IMG/VR virus record: IMGVR_UViG_3300031565_000134
Span: 1-39,504 of that record
DNA: 39,504 bases
From: a virus
Direction: 5' to 3' (one strand)
Both the position numbers and the translations under genes were made by a program. Under the pieces are notes generated by a model. That model searched no databases. It was not told the DNA's origin and worked only from the letters and a program-made list of their open reading frames with translations. Within the stretch, counting starts at the first letter, position 1. Every line of letters starts with the position of its first letter. Of this stretch, positions 30,425 through 37,275 are shown one piece after another.

Positions 30425-30706
30425 ATGAAACAAGAAATAACAGGACAAGAAATTGCGACACTAAAATTCATCGGGCTGCAAATTAAAAGAGCCCGAGAAA
30501 TACAAGGATATTCTGCGAGGCAAACAGCTATTAAAAGCGGAGTATTAGAGAGAACGCTCTCTTTTATTGAAAACGGAAATCGTAAATATTCAATTGACAG
30601 CCTAACGAGTGTCGTAGAATTTTTAAATATCGATTTTCTGTATTTAAAACCTAATTGTAAATTATTCACTGAATTTAAAAAAACAGAAAATGAGATACTT
30701 AATTAA
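30425..30706 (+). CDS. XRE-family helix-turn-helix regulator
   Basis: 93 aa. HTH_3-type domain at about 13-75: LKFIGLQIKRAREIQGYSAR then QTAIKSGVLERTLSFIENGN and SIDSLTSVVEFLNIDFLYL. It should bind DNA as a dimer, with unknown operators; the palindromes at 32201-32212 and 5717-5730 and the paired GTTAAA boxes are candidates. It overlaps the next gene by 17 nt. Confidence 0.85.
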   Translation: MKQEITGQEIATLKFIGLQIKRAREIQGYSARQTAIKSGVLERTLSFIENGNRKYSIDSLTSVVEFLNIDFLYLKPNCKLFTEFKKTENEILN

Positions 30707-30848
30707 AACAAATAGCGACCTTATTCAAGTCGAAAACGAAATTAATAGTTTGTTAACTCTGCAAAACGAGCGAGAATTAACAGATAATGAAGCGAATAGA
30801 CTGGACAACTTACAAATTGAAGTTGACAGTTATTGCGAAAATGATTAA
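30690..30848 (+). CDS. Hypothetical helical acidic protein, 52 aa
   Basis: Overlaps the XRE gene by 17 nt. Predominantly helical: LIQVENEINSLLTLQNEREL then TDNEANRLDNLQIEVDSYCE. It could act with the regulator (antirepressor-like), but no family is recognised. Its last codons are repeated as non-coding DNA at 31170-31200. Confidence 0.6.
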   Translation: MRYLIKTNSDLIQVENEINSLLTLQNERELTDNEANRLDNLQIEVDSYCEND

Positions 30849-30852
30849 TAAT
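30822..30852 (+). repeat. Duplicated gene tail, coding copy
   Basis: This 31-bp stretch, starting GTTGACAGTTATTGCG, encodes the end of the 52-aa protein (VDSYCEND, stop). A copy with about three differences is at 31170-31200. Confidence 0.8.
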
Positions 30853-30916
30853 AATTAAAATATTAATAGGCGAACTGTGCTATTGTAGGTATAGCTTCTC
30901 CCAAAACTTAAATAAA

Positions 30917-31174
30917 ATGAATAAAGTAGTTACAAAAGTACACGGTAAAAATTCACAAGATTGGTACGAAGACTCTGAAATTAAAATTAACTCTATAAAT
31001 GGTTACGATACTATTTACAGAAGGCTTTTTTATGAAAAAGGGTATGTAAAAAGAATAGTAATTGGATTTACTGCCGAAGAACGTGATTTAGCATACAATT
31101 CTTTGAGCGTTTCAAATGAATTAAATGCAGTGAAAAAATCCTTTTGGTACAAGGTCGGAAAGTTCTTCGGTTGA
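30917..31174 (+). CDS. Hypothetical protein, 85 aa
   Basis: MNKVVTKVHGKNSQDWYEDS, then INSINGYDTIYRRLFYEKGY and a basic aromatic end FWYKVGKFFG. Possibly peripheral. Its stop codon lies inside the non-coding copy of the gene tail from 30822, suggesting it was joined there by a recombination event. No family recognised. Confidence 0.63.
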   Translation: MNKVVTKVHGKNSQDWYEDSEIKINSINGYDTIYRRLFYEKGYVKRIVIGFTAEERDLAYNSLSVSNELNAVKKSFWYKVGKFFG

Positions 31175-31200
31175 CAACTATTGCGAAAATGATTAATAAC
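31170..31200 (+). repeat. Duplicated gene tail, non-coding copy
   Basis: Near-copy of 30822-30852, here starting at the stop codon of the 85-aa gene and running into the leader of the next gene. A shorter match (AAAATGATTAATAAC) occurs again at 31607-31620. Confidence 0.8.
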
Positions 31201-31216
31201 TTAATAATTTAAAATT

Positions 31217-31615
31217 ATGAGTATAGAAGAATTATTAAACCCACGATTTGAAGTTATTGCAGACTTCCCTAATAATATTTGGAAAATTGGTAAAATTGTT
31301 AGTAATCATCAAATATCTGAAATGAGTAAATTCCCTAATTTATTTGATGTTTTAAAATGGTTTTCAGAATTAGAAAAATATCCACATTTATTCAAAAAAT
31401 TAAACTGGTGGGAAAAACGCACAAAAGAAGAAATGCCAATTTACATAAAATCACTAACTCAGGTCGTTAAACCTAAATGGGAGCTTGTGAGTTGGGATGG
31501 TAGTGAATATTGGCGAGCAAATACAAATGAAATAATGTTTGGTAGTCATTACGATTTAAAATTATTTTTACCAACTACAGAATCAGAGTATTTACAGTTC
31601 TTGAAAAATGATTAA
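31217..31615 (+). CDS. Hypothetical protein, 132 aa
   Basis: MSIEELLNPRFEVIADFPNN then VLKWFSELEKYPHLFKKLNW, EEMPIYIKSLTQVVKPKWEL and SHYDLKLFLPTTESEYLQF. Rich in Trp and aromatics; globular. No family recognised. Single-gene spacing to both neighbours, each with an A-rich leader. Confidence 0.68.
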   Translation: MSIEELLNPRFEVIADFPNNIWKIGKIVSNHQISEMSKFPNLFDVLKWFSELEKYPHLFKKLNWWEKRTKEEMPIYIKSLTQVVKPKWELVSWDGSEYWRANTNEIMFGSHYDLKLFLPTTESEYLQFLKND

Positions 31616-31635
31616 TAACAATTAAATTTTAAATT

Positions 31636-31842
31636 ATGAGCGAATGTAAAATTTGTGGTAAAGCCACACGCAAAGGCCGTCAAACCTGCATAGGGTGTGA
31701 TTCGGTTAAAAAAGTAGTAAAAGAAGGAGATAATGCTTCTTTGTTCTGCAAATCAAAAGCGGAAAAGCATTTAAAAGAAACACCAGGTCTTTTTTGCATT
31801 GCATGGAATAAACTAGCAAGAAAAAAAGAAAAACAATCTTAG
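31636..31842 (+). CDS. Zinc-ribbon protein, 68 aa
   Basis: CKICGKATRKGRQTCIGC gives two CxxC knuckles (Cys4, Cys7, Cys18, Cys21), a compact zinc ribbon, followed by a basic helical part ending KLARKKEKQS. It probably binds DNA or RNA or a host protein. It is one of several small CxxC proteins in this region. No specific family recognised. Confidence 0.68.
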   Translation: MSECKICGKATRKGRQTCIGCDSVKKVVKEGDNASLFCKSKAEKHLKETPGLFCIAWNKLARKKEKQS

Positions 31843-31867
31843 TATTAACAATTAAAAAAACTATCGG

Positions 31868-32113
31868 ATGAAACGAGAAAAATTAAATTACTCAGAAATG
31901 AGTTCGAAATGTTGCAAAGAGTGTAACAGACCAATTAAGCAAAATGTTATTGATAAAAATTCGAGCGTGAATTTATGCTATGTATGCTTTAAAGTCGCAA
32001 CTGGAAAATTCAAGGTTACAAAACACAAGGTCGTAAACGGTGAAAAAATAGTGATTAAACACGTGAACTTTAAAGATTTACAAGCTGCAAACAAAATTGA
32101 ATTTCGGAAGTAA
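31868..32113 (+). CDS. Zinc-ribbon protein, 81 aa
   Basis: Has KCCKECNRPIKQN and later NLCYVCFKVATGKFKVTKHK: two CxxC knuckles about 19 residues apart, then a basic strand region. It probably binds zinc and nucleic acid. Ends just before a strong terminator, closing the transcription unit that began near 30425 or earlier. Confidence 0.68.
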   Translation: MKREKLNYSEMSSKCCKECNRPIKQNVIDKNSSVNLCYVCFKVATGKFKVTKHKVVNGEKIVIKHVNFKDLQAANKIEFRK

Positions 32114-32118
32114 CAATC

Positions 32119-32146
32119 AAAGCGCATCTAAAGTGCGCTTTTTTTT
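32119..32146 (+). terminator. Rho-independent terminator
   Basis: AAGCGCA (32120-32126) pairs with TGCGCTT (32134-32140), followed by eight T. It lies 6 nt after the stop of the zinc-ribbon gene. Confidence 0.9.
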
Positions 32147-32200
32147 AAATAAAATATTATGAGAATTATAAGGGATGAAAATTGTCAAAAAAAGTAAAAT

Positions 32201-32245
32201 AAGTATATACTTTTTTGTATATATAAATATTATTTTATATCTTTG
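32201..32245 (+). promoter_or_regulatory. Promoter with palindromic operator
   Basis: TTTG (32214-32217), a 20-bp spacer and TATCTTTG (32238-32245) match the consensus. The perfect 12-bp palindrome AAGTATATACTT (32201-32212) abuts the -33 box, a good place for a repressor or activator. It drives 32267-33792, including the exonuclease. Confidence 0.78.
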
Positions 32246-32266
32246 TTGAACTAAATAATTAAAATT

Positions 32267-32512
32267 ATGACTTACGACGAATGGAAATTGAAAACCCCTG
32301 ATTATTTCGATGATGAAATAGAAGAAGTTGAAGAAATTAAAGAAGTTGATAAATTAGAGCTAGCGATTAGCTCTTTATCCGGATTTGGATACTATGACAA
32401 GATTAATGTAGTAAATGCCTTAAATCAAATATTATCATATAGTAATGAGGCGGGAATCAATATTAGTGATGTTAGAAAATTTATTCAAACAATAATCGAG
32501 ACAGTAGAATAA
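32267..32512 (+). CDS. Hypothetical acidic protein, 81 aa
   Basis: A very acidic first third (PDYFDDEIEEVEEIKEVDKL), then ALSSLSGFG-like text and VNALNQILSYSNEAGINISD. It is the first gene of the exonuclease operon. The acidic N-terminus could mimic DNA, but nothing else supports that. No family recognised. Confidence 0.65.
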   Translation: MTYDEWKLKTPDYFDDEIEEVEEIKEVDKLELAISSLSGFGYYDKINVVNALNQILSYSNEAGINISDVRKFIQTIIETVE

Positions 32513-32531
32513 TAAATAAAAATTTTAAATT

Positions 32532-32867
32532 ATGAAAGACCTAAAATGCCCTTATTGCAATACTGAACAGGATGTCGAGCATGAAGATTCAGCGAGCTAT
32601 GAACAAGACACTTTTCACGAGATACAATGCGTACATTGTGGAAAAAACTTTATGTATACAATATATATATCATACAGTTATGAGTCTCATGCTGCTGATT
32701 GCTTAAATGATAAGCCTCATGATTATGAGCTAATAAAATATTATCCAGTAGAGTTTTCAAGAATGCGCTGCACAATGTGCGATAAAGGGAGAGAATTAAC
32801 GACAGAAGAAAGAGAAAAGTTTGAAATAGGGACTGTTGAGGATTATATTAAATCTTTAAAAAAATAA
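32532..32867 (+). CDS. Zinc-ribbon protein, 111 aa
   Basis: Two ribbons: CPYC (6-9) with CVHCGKNF (33-36), and a second CTMC near residue 87 with Cys65 (AADC) upstream. The HEIQCVHCGKNFMYTIYISY text is typical of phage zinc-ribbon proteins. Lies 4 nt before the exonuclease start, so it may assist recombination or transcription. Exact family not known. Confidence 0.7.
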   Translation: MKDLKCPYCNTEQDVEHEDSASYEQDTFHEIQCVHCGKNFMYTIYISYSYESHAADCLNDKPHDYELIKYYPVEFSRMRCTMCDKGRELTTEEREKFEIGTVEDYIKSLKK

Positions 32868-32871
32868 AATT

Positions 32872-33792
32872 ATGGAATTTACCCAAATTGATAATTTGCC
32901 AAATGACCAGTACCACAACGGTATTGAAGAAAAAGTGTACTGGTCAAGTTCTAATATAAAAGAGTACCATAATACGCCACGAAAGGCATTTTATCAAAAG
33001 TTTTTTGGTAAACAAAAAGACAGTAAAGGAATCAGATTTGGAAATATAATGCACGATTTTCTTGCATCAAAACATCTTAAAGGACAGCCATTTATTTACA
33101 ATGTTTTCGAACCTCCTATTAATCCAACGACAAAAAAAGAATATGGCGAAAACTCAAAGATTTATATGGAAGCCATGGCCATGGTTGAAAATACAATAAC
33201 TCCAGACGAAATGGAAAAAACAATGGACATTTGGGATATGATTTTAAACAGCCAATACGCTTGGTTTTTCGAGCAGGTAATTTTAAAAACAGGAATTGCA
33301 GAGCCAAGCTTTTTTATAAAAACACCAATTCATTTATATAAATACCGTCCAGACGTTCTGCTTGATAATTTAATCATTGATTATAAGTCTGTAAATGAGA
33401 ATGCCTTCAGTGAAACAAAATTAAAATATCGCATAAAAGATTATGGTTATGATGTTTCAGCAGCATTTTATCAATTTTTCGAATGGAAAAGAACTGGAAT
33501 ATGGAAGAAATTCTATATTGTTTGGATATTGGTAGAACCTCCTTATGACATTTTATTACAAGATATGGCCCCATTTGCTTATGAAATTTTATCAGATGGT
33601 ACAGTAATACCCAATTCTGGTGCTAAAAAATTTGAAGCCTATAAAAATCAGCACGAGTTATGCGAAAGCTCAAATAATTGGCCTGGCATTGCGAATAAAT
33701 ATGAAGAAAAAAACGGCCTTCGCATTGCAACTTTTGAAGACTATAAAGAATTTTATTATAATGAATTTGAGGTTGAACAGGATGATTTTTAA
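32872..33792 (+). CDS. RecE-like PD-(D/E)XK exonuclease (DUF3799)
   Basis: 306 aa. The sequence shows YWSSSNIKEYHNTPRKAFYQ (motif near the N-terminus), GNIMHDF (His61), AEPSFF (Glu144), KYRPDVL (Asp161), IIDYKS (Asp170, Lys172) and YDVSAAFYQFF (Tyr/Gln motif, Gln201). These are the catalytic residues of the exonuclease VIII/DUF3799 family, which resects 5' strands of dsDNA ends. The RecT-like annealing protein lies 1.2 kb downstream, so the two should act together in phage recombination. The preceding zinc-ribbon gene is in the same operon. Confidence 0.9.
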   Translation: MEFTQIDNLPNDQYHNGIEEKVYWSSSNIKEYHNTPRKAFYQKFFGKQKDSKGIRFGNIMHDFLASKHLKGQPFIYNVFEPPINPTTKKEYGENSKIYMEAMAMVENTITPDEMEKTMDIWDMILNSQYAWFFEQVILKTGIAEPSFFIKTPIHLYKYRPDVLLDNLIIDYKSVNENAFSETKLKYRIKDYGYDVSAAFYQFFEWKRTGIWKKFYIVWILVEPPYDILLQDMAPFAYEILSDGTVIPNSGAKKFEAYKNQHELCESSNNWPGIANKYEEKNGLRIATFEDYKEFYYNEFEVEQDDF

Positions 33793-33794
33793 AT

Positions 33795-33846
33795 GTTAAA
33801 TAATGTTAACAAACGCGCATAATGTAGACTATAATGTTTATATTTG
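33795..33846 (+). promoter_or_regulatory. Promoter module D: paired GTTAAA boxes
   Basis: GTTAAAT (33795-33801) and GTTAACA (33805-33811), 10 bp apart, then TATATTTG (33839-33846). The second box starts 34 bp before the -7 box, about one helical turn less than in modules A and B. The segment TGTAGACTAT resembles the TGTAGACACTAT of module B. It drives the YopX gene. Confidence 0.65.
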
Positions 33847-33863
33847 TGCTTTAATAAATAACA

Positions 33864-34244
33864 ATGAAACTAATAAAATTTAGAGCAAAAATAGCGGGAA
33901 CAGATGTTTGGATTTTTGGGTTACCTTACGCTGTTTATTCGGACAATTATATTGATTCGATTCAAAGTATCGAAACTAAACAGGTTGAGTATATTAAAAC
34001 AGATACTTTAGGACAATTTACGGGCGGTTTAGATTCAAATAAAACTGAAATATTTCATGGAGATATTTGTAAATCTGACAACTTAGTATTTGTTGTAAAG
34101 TGGAATAATGAAGCTCATGCTTTTTTGGCTCACGCTGGAATTGAAGCAGTTCCTTTTAGTTGGTTTAGTGATGTCGGTGCTAATAATTGCGTTAAGATAG
34201 GCAACATGTATGATAATCCTGAACTTTTGCAGGATGCTGTTTAA
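33864..34244 (+). CDS. YopX-family protein
   Basis: 126 aa. The family pattern is clear: IKFRAKIAGTDVWIFGLPY at the start, DTLGQFTGGLDSNKTEIFHG then DIC in the middle, and KIGNMYDNPELL at the end. YopX proteins are widespread in phages of Gram-positive and Bacteroidota hosts, with unknown role. It has its own promoter (module D), and its stop is followed by GTTGTATAACGGG. It lies between the exonuclease and RecT-like genes. Confidence 0.85.
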   Translation: MKLIKFRAKIAGTDVWIFGLPYAVYSDNYIDSIQSIETKQVEYIKTDTLGQFTGGLDSNKTEIFHGDICKSDNLVFVVKWNNEAHAFLAHAGIEAVPFSWFSDVGANNCVKIGNMYDNPELLQDAV

Positions 34245-34332
34245 GCTGTTGTATAACGGGTGTGGAGATGTTTGGTTGCGGATTACCAAGCAACACAATA
34301 TCAATTTAGTATAAATTTTAATATGAGTAAAA

Positions 34333-34638
34333 ATGAATGAATTACCACAACGCCAGCAATCAAATATAGGTGCTGTTAGCAGCCGTTTATCCAAGTTGCC
34401 AAAATGGGCACAATTTGAATTTGAGAAAAAAGAAAGACAAGTGAAAGAATTAGAATATAAACTTGAACAATCTGAAAAGGCAAACGAAATAACGTCAACA
34501 ATGGATTGGTTTACACTTGGCTTTCACATGAATGAAGCGAGGTCGCTATTTATATTGCACAAAGATGCAGCTTCAAAAGTTGCAACAATTGGTGAAGGAA
34601 CAATAATGTTAATTGGTCGTCCTAAAAATGGCTGCTAG
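34333..34638 (+). CDS. Hypothetical coiled-coil protein, 101 aa
   Basis: N-terminal part with LSKLPKWAQFEFEKKERQVK, then a coiled-coil run (ELEYKLEQSEKANE) and a globular end (MDWFTLGFHMNEARSLFILH). The phrase 'LPKWAQ' before a coil is familiar from small phage proteins of unknown role. The last codons and stop (GGCTGCTAGCG) start the next intergenic repeat copy. Confidence 0.66.
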   Translation: MNELPQRQQSNIGAVSSRLSKLPKWAQFEFEKKERQVKELEYKLEQSEKANEITSTMDWFTLGFHMNEARSLFILHKDAASKVATIGEGTIMLIGRPKNGC

Positions 34639-34673
34639 CGTCTCAATATCCGCAATTGCGGGAAAATATATTC
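34635..34673 (+). repeat. Intergenic repeat family, copy 5 (CCGC subfamily)
   Basis: CTAGCGTCTCAATATCCGCA, then ATTGCGGG and AAAATATATTC. It begins within the stop codon of the 101-aa gene and holds the perfect palindrome CCGCAATTGCGG (34650-34661). Confidence 0.85.
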
Positions 34674-34696
34674 ATTAATCATTAAAAATTAAAATC

Positions 34697-34930
34697 ATGA
34701 ATAAAGAATTAGCGAACTGGATTTATTGGGAAGAAGGACACACTTACTACTGTTTTAACTGTGTTCAAAAAAGGGTTGAAGAAATCAACGCAAACAAAGA
34801 ATTTGCTGAGGATATAGATTATGAGGGAGGTGATGACTGTGGATATTATCAGGATTATGCAGATGAAGAAGAGGAAGTAGAATGCTGCAAATGCGGTAAA
34901 CAACTATTCTCAACTGGGGTGGATGCTTAA
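34697..34930 (+). CDS. Acidic zinc-binding protein, 77 aa
   Basis: CFNC near the N-terminus (YYCFNCVQKRVEEIN) and CCKCGKQLF near the end form a CxxC...CxxC site. The middle is highly acidic (DYEGGDDCGYYQDYADEEEE). It is a single-gene unit between copies 5 and 6 of the intergenic repeat. Function unknown. Confidence 0.66.
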   Translation: MNKELANWIYWEEGHTYYCFNCVQKRVEEINANKEFAEDIDYEGGDDCGYYQDYADEEEEVECCKCGKQLFSTGVDA

Positions 34931-34936
34931 TGCCCC

Positions 34937-34974
34937 ATAACGTCTCAATATCCGCAATTGCAAAAAAATAATAG
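34937..34974 (+). repeat. Intergenic repeat family, copy 6 (CCGC subfamily)
   Basis: ATAACGTCTCAATATCCGCA then ATTGC and an A-rich end; the right arm of the palindrome has decayed. It lies 7 nt after the stop of the 77-aa gene and before the RecT-like gene. Confidence 0.85.
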
Positions 34975-34995
34975 ATAACAATTAAAATAAAAATT

Positions 34996-35850
34996 ATGAG
35001 CAATTTACAGAAAATTGAAACAAATTCAAATGTGTCTTTATTTTTAGACCCTAATGCATTTGAACAGGCACAGAGATCCGCAAAAGCGTTAAGTAGTTCG
35101 GGACTTGTGCCTAAAGAGTACCAAAATAATATTCCAAGTACCCTTATAGCGTTAGATATTGCAAGTAGAATCGGAGCTTCTCCGCTAATGGTTATGCAAC
35201 ATCTTTACATCGTACACGGGAAGCCATCTTGGTCAAGTACTTTCTTAATCGCTGCATTAAATAGTTGTGGCAGATTCCACCCTTTAAGATATGAAATTAC
35301 AGGCGAAGGAAAAGAAAAGGGTTGTATTGCATGGACAACAGAAAAAGGGTCTACTGAAAGGTTAGAAAGCCCTAAAATTACTCTTAAAATGGCAGAAGAG
35401 GAAGGATGGTTAACCAAGGCAGGATCTAAATGGAAAACAATGCCAGAATTAATGATGAGATATAGGGCGGCCGCTTTCTTTAGTCGATTATTTGCACCAG
35501 AATTGACAATGGGAATGCAGACAGTTGAGGAATCACAAGACATTAATACTATCGACATTGAAATGGAAGACTTAAGCGCAAGTAAATCATTAACAGATGA
35601 AGAGTATACCGAACTAATAAATTCGCTATACGACTATGAAATTAGCCTAAAATCGGCAATTCAAAAGTACAAAGGCTATGAATTCACCGATGAACAGAAA
35701 AAAGAAATTAGAACAGCAGGAACAATCACTAATAAAAACCTTCCTGAGATTTGCGAAATTATCCAGAGTGGTGAATTGTCAATAATTCATTTTGAACATT
35801 TTTTGAATGCAGAACAATTAGCAACTGTTAAAAATTCTATAAATGTTTAA
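34996..35850 (+). CDS. RecT-like single-strand annealing protein
   Basis: 284 aa. The core has SSSGLVPKEYQNNIPSTLI, then ALDIASRIGASPLMVMQHLY and IVHGKPSWSSTFLIAALNSC, matching the RecT layout 'LP..y.......iA...A..lG.sPl...q...iV.GkpS...k..iA.i...g'. A mobile C-terminal part (205-284) is helical and may bind the exonuclease or host SSB. It should anneal ssDNA resected by the DUF3799 exonuclease. The start is preceded by an A-rich leader; it overlaps the next gene by 8 nt. Confidence 0.82.
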   Translation: MSNLQKIETNSNVSLFLDPNAFEQAQRSAKALSSSGLVPKEYQNNIPSTLIALDIASRIGASPLMVMQHLYIVHGKPSWSSTFLIAALNSCGRFHPLRYEITGEGKEKGCIAWTTEKGSTERLESPKITLKMAEEEGWLTKAGSKWKTMPELMMRYRAAAFFSRLFAPELTMGMQTVEESQDINTIDIEMEDLSASKSLTDEEYTELINSLYDYEISLKSAIQKYKGYEFTDEQKKEIRTAGTITNKNLPEICEIIQSGELSIIHFEHFLNAEQLATVKNSINV

Positions 35851-36154
35851 CCCGAAAAAAAATTACCTTTTCAAATGCCGCCTGAAAAACGGCAATATAG
35901 TTGATTGGTCAGGCCGCTTTTCATCGAGAAAAATGGCTACAAAATGGTACAATAAAAACGGCCATTTCTGGGAAAACATGGGCTATGAATTGATTTTAAT
36001 AAATAACAATGGGGTATTTAAAAAAATCAATGTTTTTAATGGTCAGAAACTTATCGGATCTATCTTCACAAATGAGACTGAAAAAAAATATATTAACGAT
36101 GAGATTAGTTTAATGTTTGAATTTTTTACTAATTACAAAATAGCAAGGAAATAA
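35843..36154 (+). CDS. Hypothetical protein, 103 aa
   Basis: Overlaps the RecT-like gene by 8 nt, so they are coupled. Basic and strand-rich first half (KKNYLFKCRLKNGNIVDWSG, FSSRKMATKWYNKNG), helical end. No family recognised. Coupling suggests a recombination or replication accessory role, which is inference. Confidence 0.68.
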   Translation: MFNPKKNYLFKCRLKNGNIVDWSGRFSSRKMATKWYNKNGHFWENMGYELILINNNGVFKKINVFNGQKLIGSIFTNETEKKYINDEISLMFEFFTNYKIARK

Positions 36155-36175
36155 TAATAATTAAAACTAAAAATC

Positions 36176-36508
36176 ATGAATGAAGAACAAAACTTACAAG
36201 AACAGACTAACCCCGCATTAAATATAGCGAGTGTTAGCATTTCGGCTTTTATTTGTCGAAATACAGGTGTTACAGATAGTGAAGGTAATGAGATTAACGA
36301 AGGCAATTTCATTGAGGATGTATTGAATACAGGAAAGATAGGACAAGTGAAATATGGCCTATATTATAATTGTTTTGATAGAAAAGAATTCAAAGAGTTT
36401 GGGGGGCATATAGGTTTTTATGTAGATTTTAACGATAATAGAACTAGGAAGGATTTATATTATTGGGCTAAAAACTCAAAGGTAGTGCCGTTTAAAGCTG
36501 AACGCTAA
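36176..36508 (+). CDS. Hypothetical protein, 110 aa, weakly YopX-like
   Basis: After a polar start (MNEEQNLQEQTNPA) comes CRNTGVTDSEGNEINEGNFI then EDVLNTGKIGQVKYGLYYNC and FGGHIGFYVDFNDNRTRKDL. 'D-S-E-G-N-E-I-N-E-G-N-F-I' recalls the YopX 'DxNGxEIyeGDIV' core, but the rest does not match well. Its stop (TAACG) begins a TAAC-type motif. Function unknown. Confidence 0.65.
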   Translation: MNEEQNLQEQTNPALNIASVSISAFICRNTGVTDSEGNEINEGNFIEDVLNTGKIGQVKYGLYYNCFDRKEFKEFGGHIGFYVDFNDNRTRKDLYYWAKNSKVVPFKAER

Positions 36509-36555
36509 CGTATGGTGGCATGTGTCATGTTTTTTTAACGACTAAATAGAACGAA

Positions 36556-36816
36556 ATGAAAACACAGGAAATTGAAAGAGTAATTGCTAATAAAATAGCA
36601 GACCATTGGTATAATGAGATACACGGAAAAACAGCACCGATATTTAGCAAGCAGAAACTTAGAGATTTTGCAGAGGCTGAGTTAAAAAAATTGCATATAC
36701 CACGTGTTGTATGGCGAAGCGGACAGTTTTGCCCTAATTGTTATAGCAGAAATGTTATTGCATGGGGCGAAAATGCTGATAAGTGCCAAGATTGTGAATT
36801 AACGTGGGATGTTTAG
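36556..36816 (+). CDS. Zinc-ribbon protein, 86 aa
   Basis: A helical first half (NKIADHWYNEIHGKTAPIFS, LRDFAEAELKKLHIP) and a clean zinc ribbon at the end: CPNCYSRNVIAWGENADKCQ then DC (Cys59, Cys62 and Cys75, Cys78 approximately). Probably a nucleic-acid or protein-binding accessory protein. It is a single-gene unit with TAACG before it and repeat copy 7 after it. Confidence 0.7.
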   Translation: MKTQEIERVIANKIADHWYNEIHGKTAPIFSKQKLRDFAEAELKKLHIPRVVWRSGQFCPNCYSRNVIAWGENADKCQDCELTWDV

Positions 36817-36828
36817 GGCAAAATTGCA

Positions 36829-36868
36829 TACAACGTCTCAATATCCGCAATTCCGAAAAAATATATTC
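36829..36868 (+). repeat. Intergenic repeat family, copy 7 (CCGC subfamily)
   Basis: TACAACGTCTCAATATCCGC then AATTCCG and AAAAATATATTC; the palindrome has one mismatch. It lies 13 nt after the stop of the 86-aa gene. Confidence 0.85.
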
Positions 36869-36894
36869 ATTAATTTAACTTAAAATTTATCGCT

Positions 36895-37014
36895 ATGAAA
36901 GAAAAACTAACTATTATTTTATTGAAATCGGTCATATTTGGCTGTGTTGTCGGTCTCCTTATATTTGCAATTATGCAAATTTTTGAAGGATTAGGACTTA
37001 TTATTTGGAAATAA
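36895..37014 (+). CDS. Membrane peptide, 39 aa
   Basis: Basic start MKEKLTIILLKSV followed by a hydrophobic segment IFGCVVGLLIFAIMQIF, then GLGLIIWK. A single-pass membrane peptide. It follows repeat copy 7 and has no recognisable family. Confidence 0.55.
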   Translation: MKEKLTIILLKSVIFGCVVGLLIFAIMQIFEGLGLIIWK

Positions 37015-37032
37015 CTTTTAAAACGTAAAATT

Positions 37033-37272
37033 ATGTATTTAATTCTATTTGGTAACGATAAAGCATTTTTAGTAAAATCGTTCTATATTGATAATGAGAT
37101 TATTCACTTTAGCGAATATCTTGAAATTAAAAGGCAATATGATTATTGTAAAAAAGATATTCTGTCCCTATTTAACATTTCCTTATTTACGAAATCAGAA
37201 TATGTAATACCGCTTAACATAGCAGGCAATAAAACTTACATACAACAGTTTAATCAATATGAAAAACTCTAA
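37033..37272 (+). CDS. Hypothetical protein, 79 aa
   Basis: MYLILFGNDKAFLVKSFYID then YLEIKRQYDYCKKDILSLFN and an end with IPLNIAGNKTYIQQFNQYEK. Alpha/beta composition, soluble. No family recognised. It lies between two membrane-peptide genes, 3 nt from the second. Confidence 0.6.
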   Translation: MYLILFGNDKAFLVKSFYIDNEIIHFSEYLEIKRQYDYCKKDILSLFNISLFTKSEYVIPLNIAGNKTYIQQFNQYEKL

Positions 37273-37275
37273 ATT

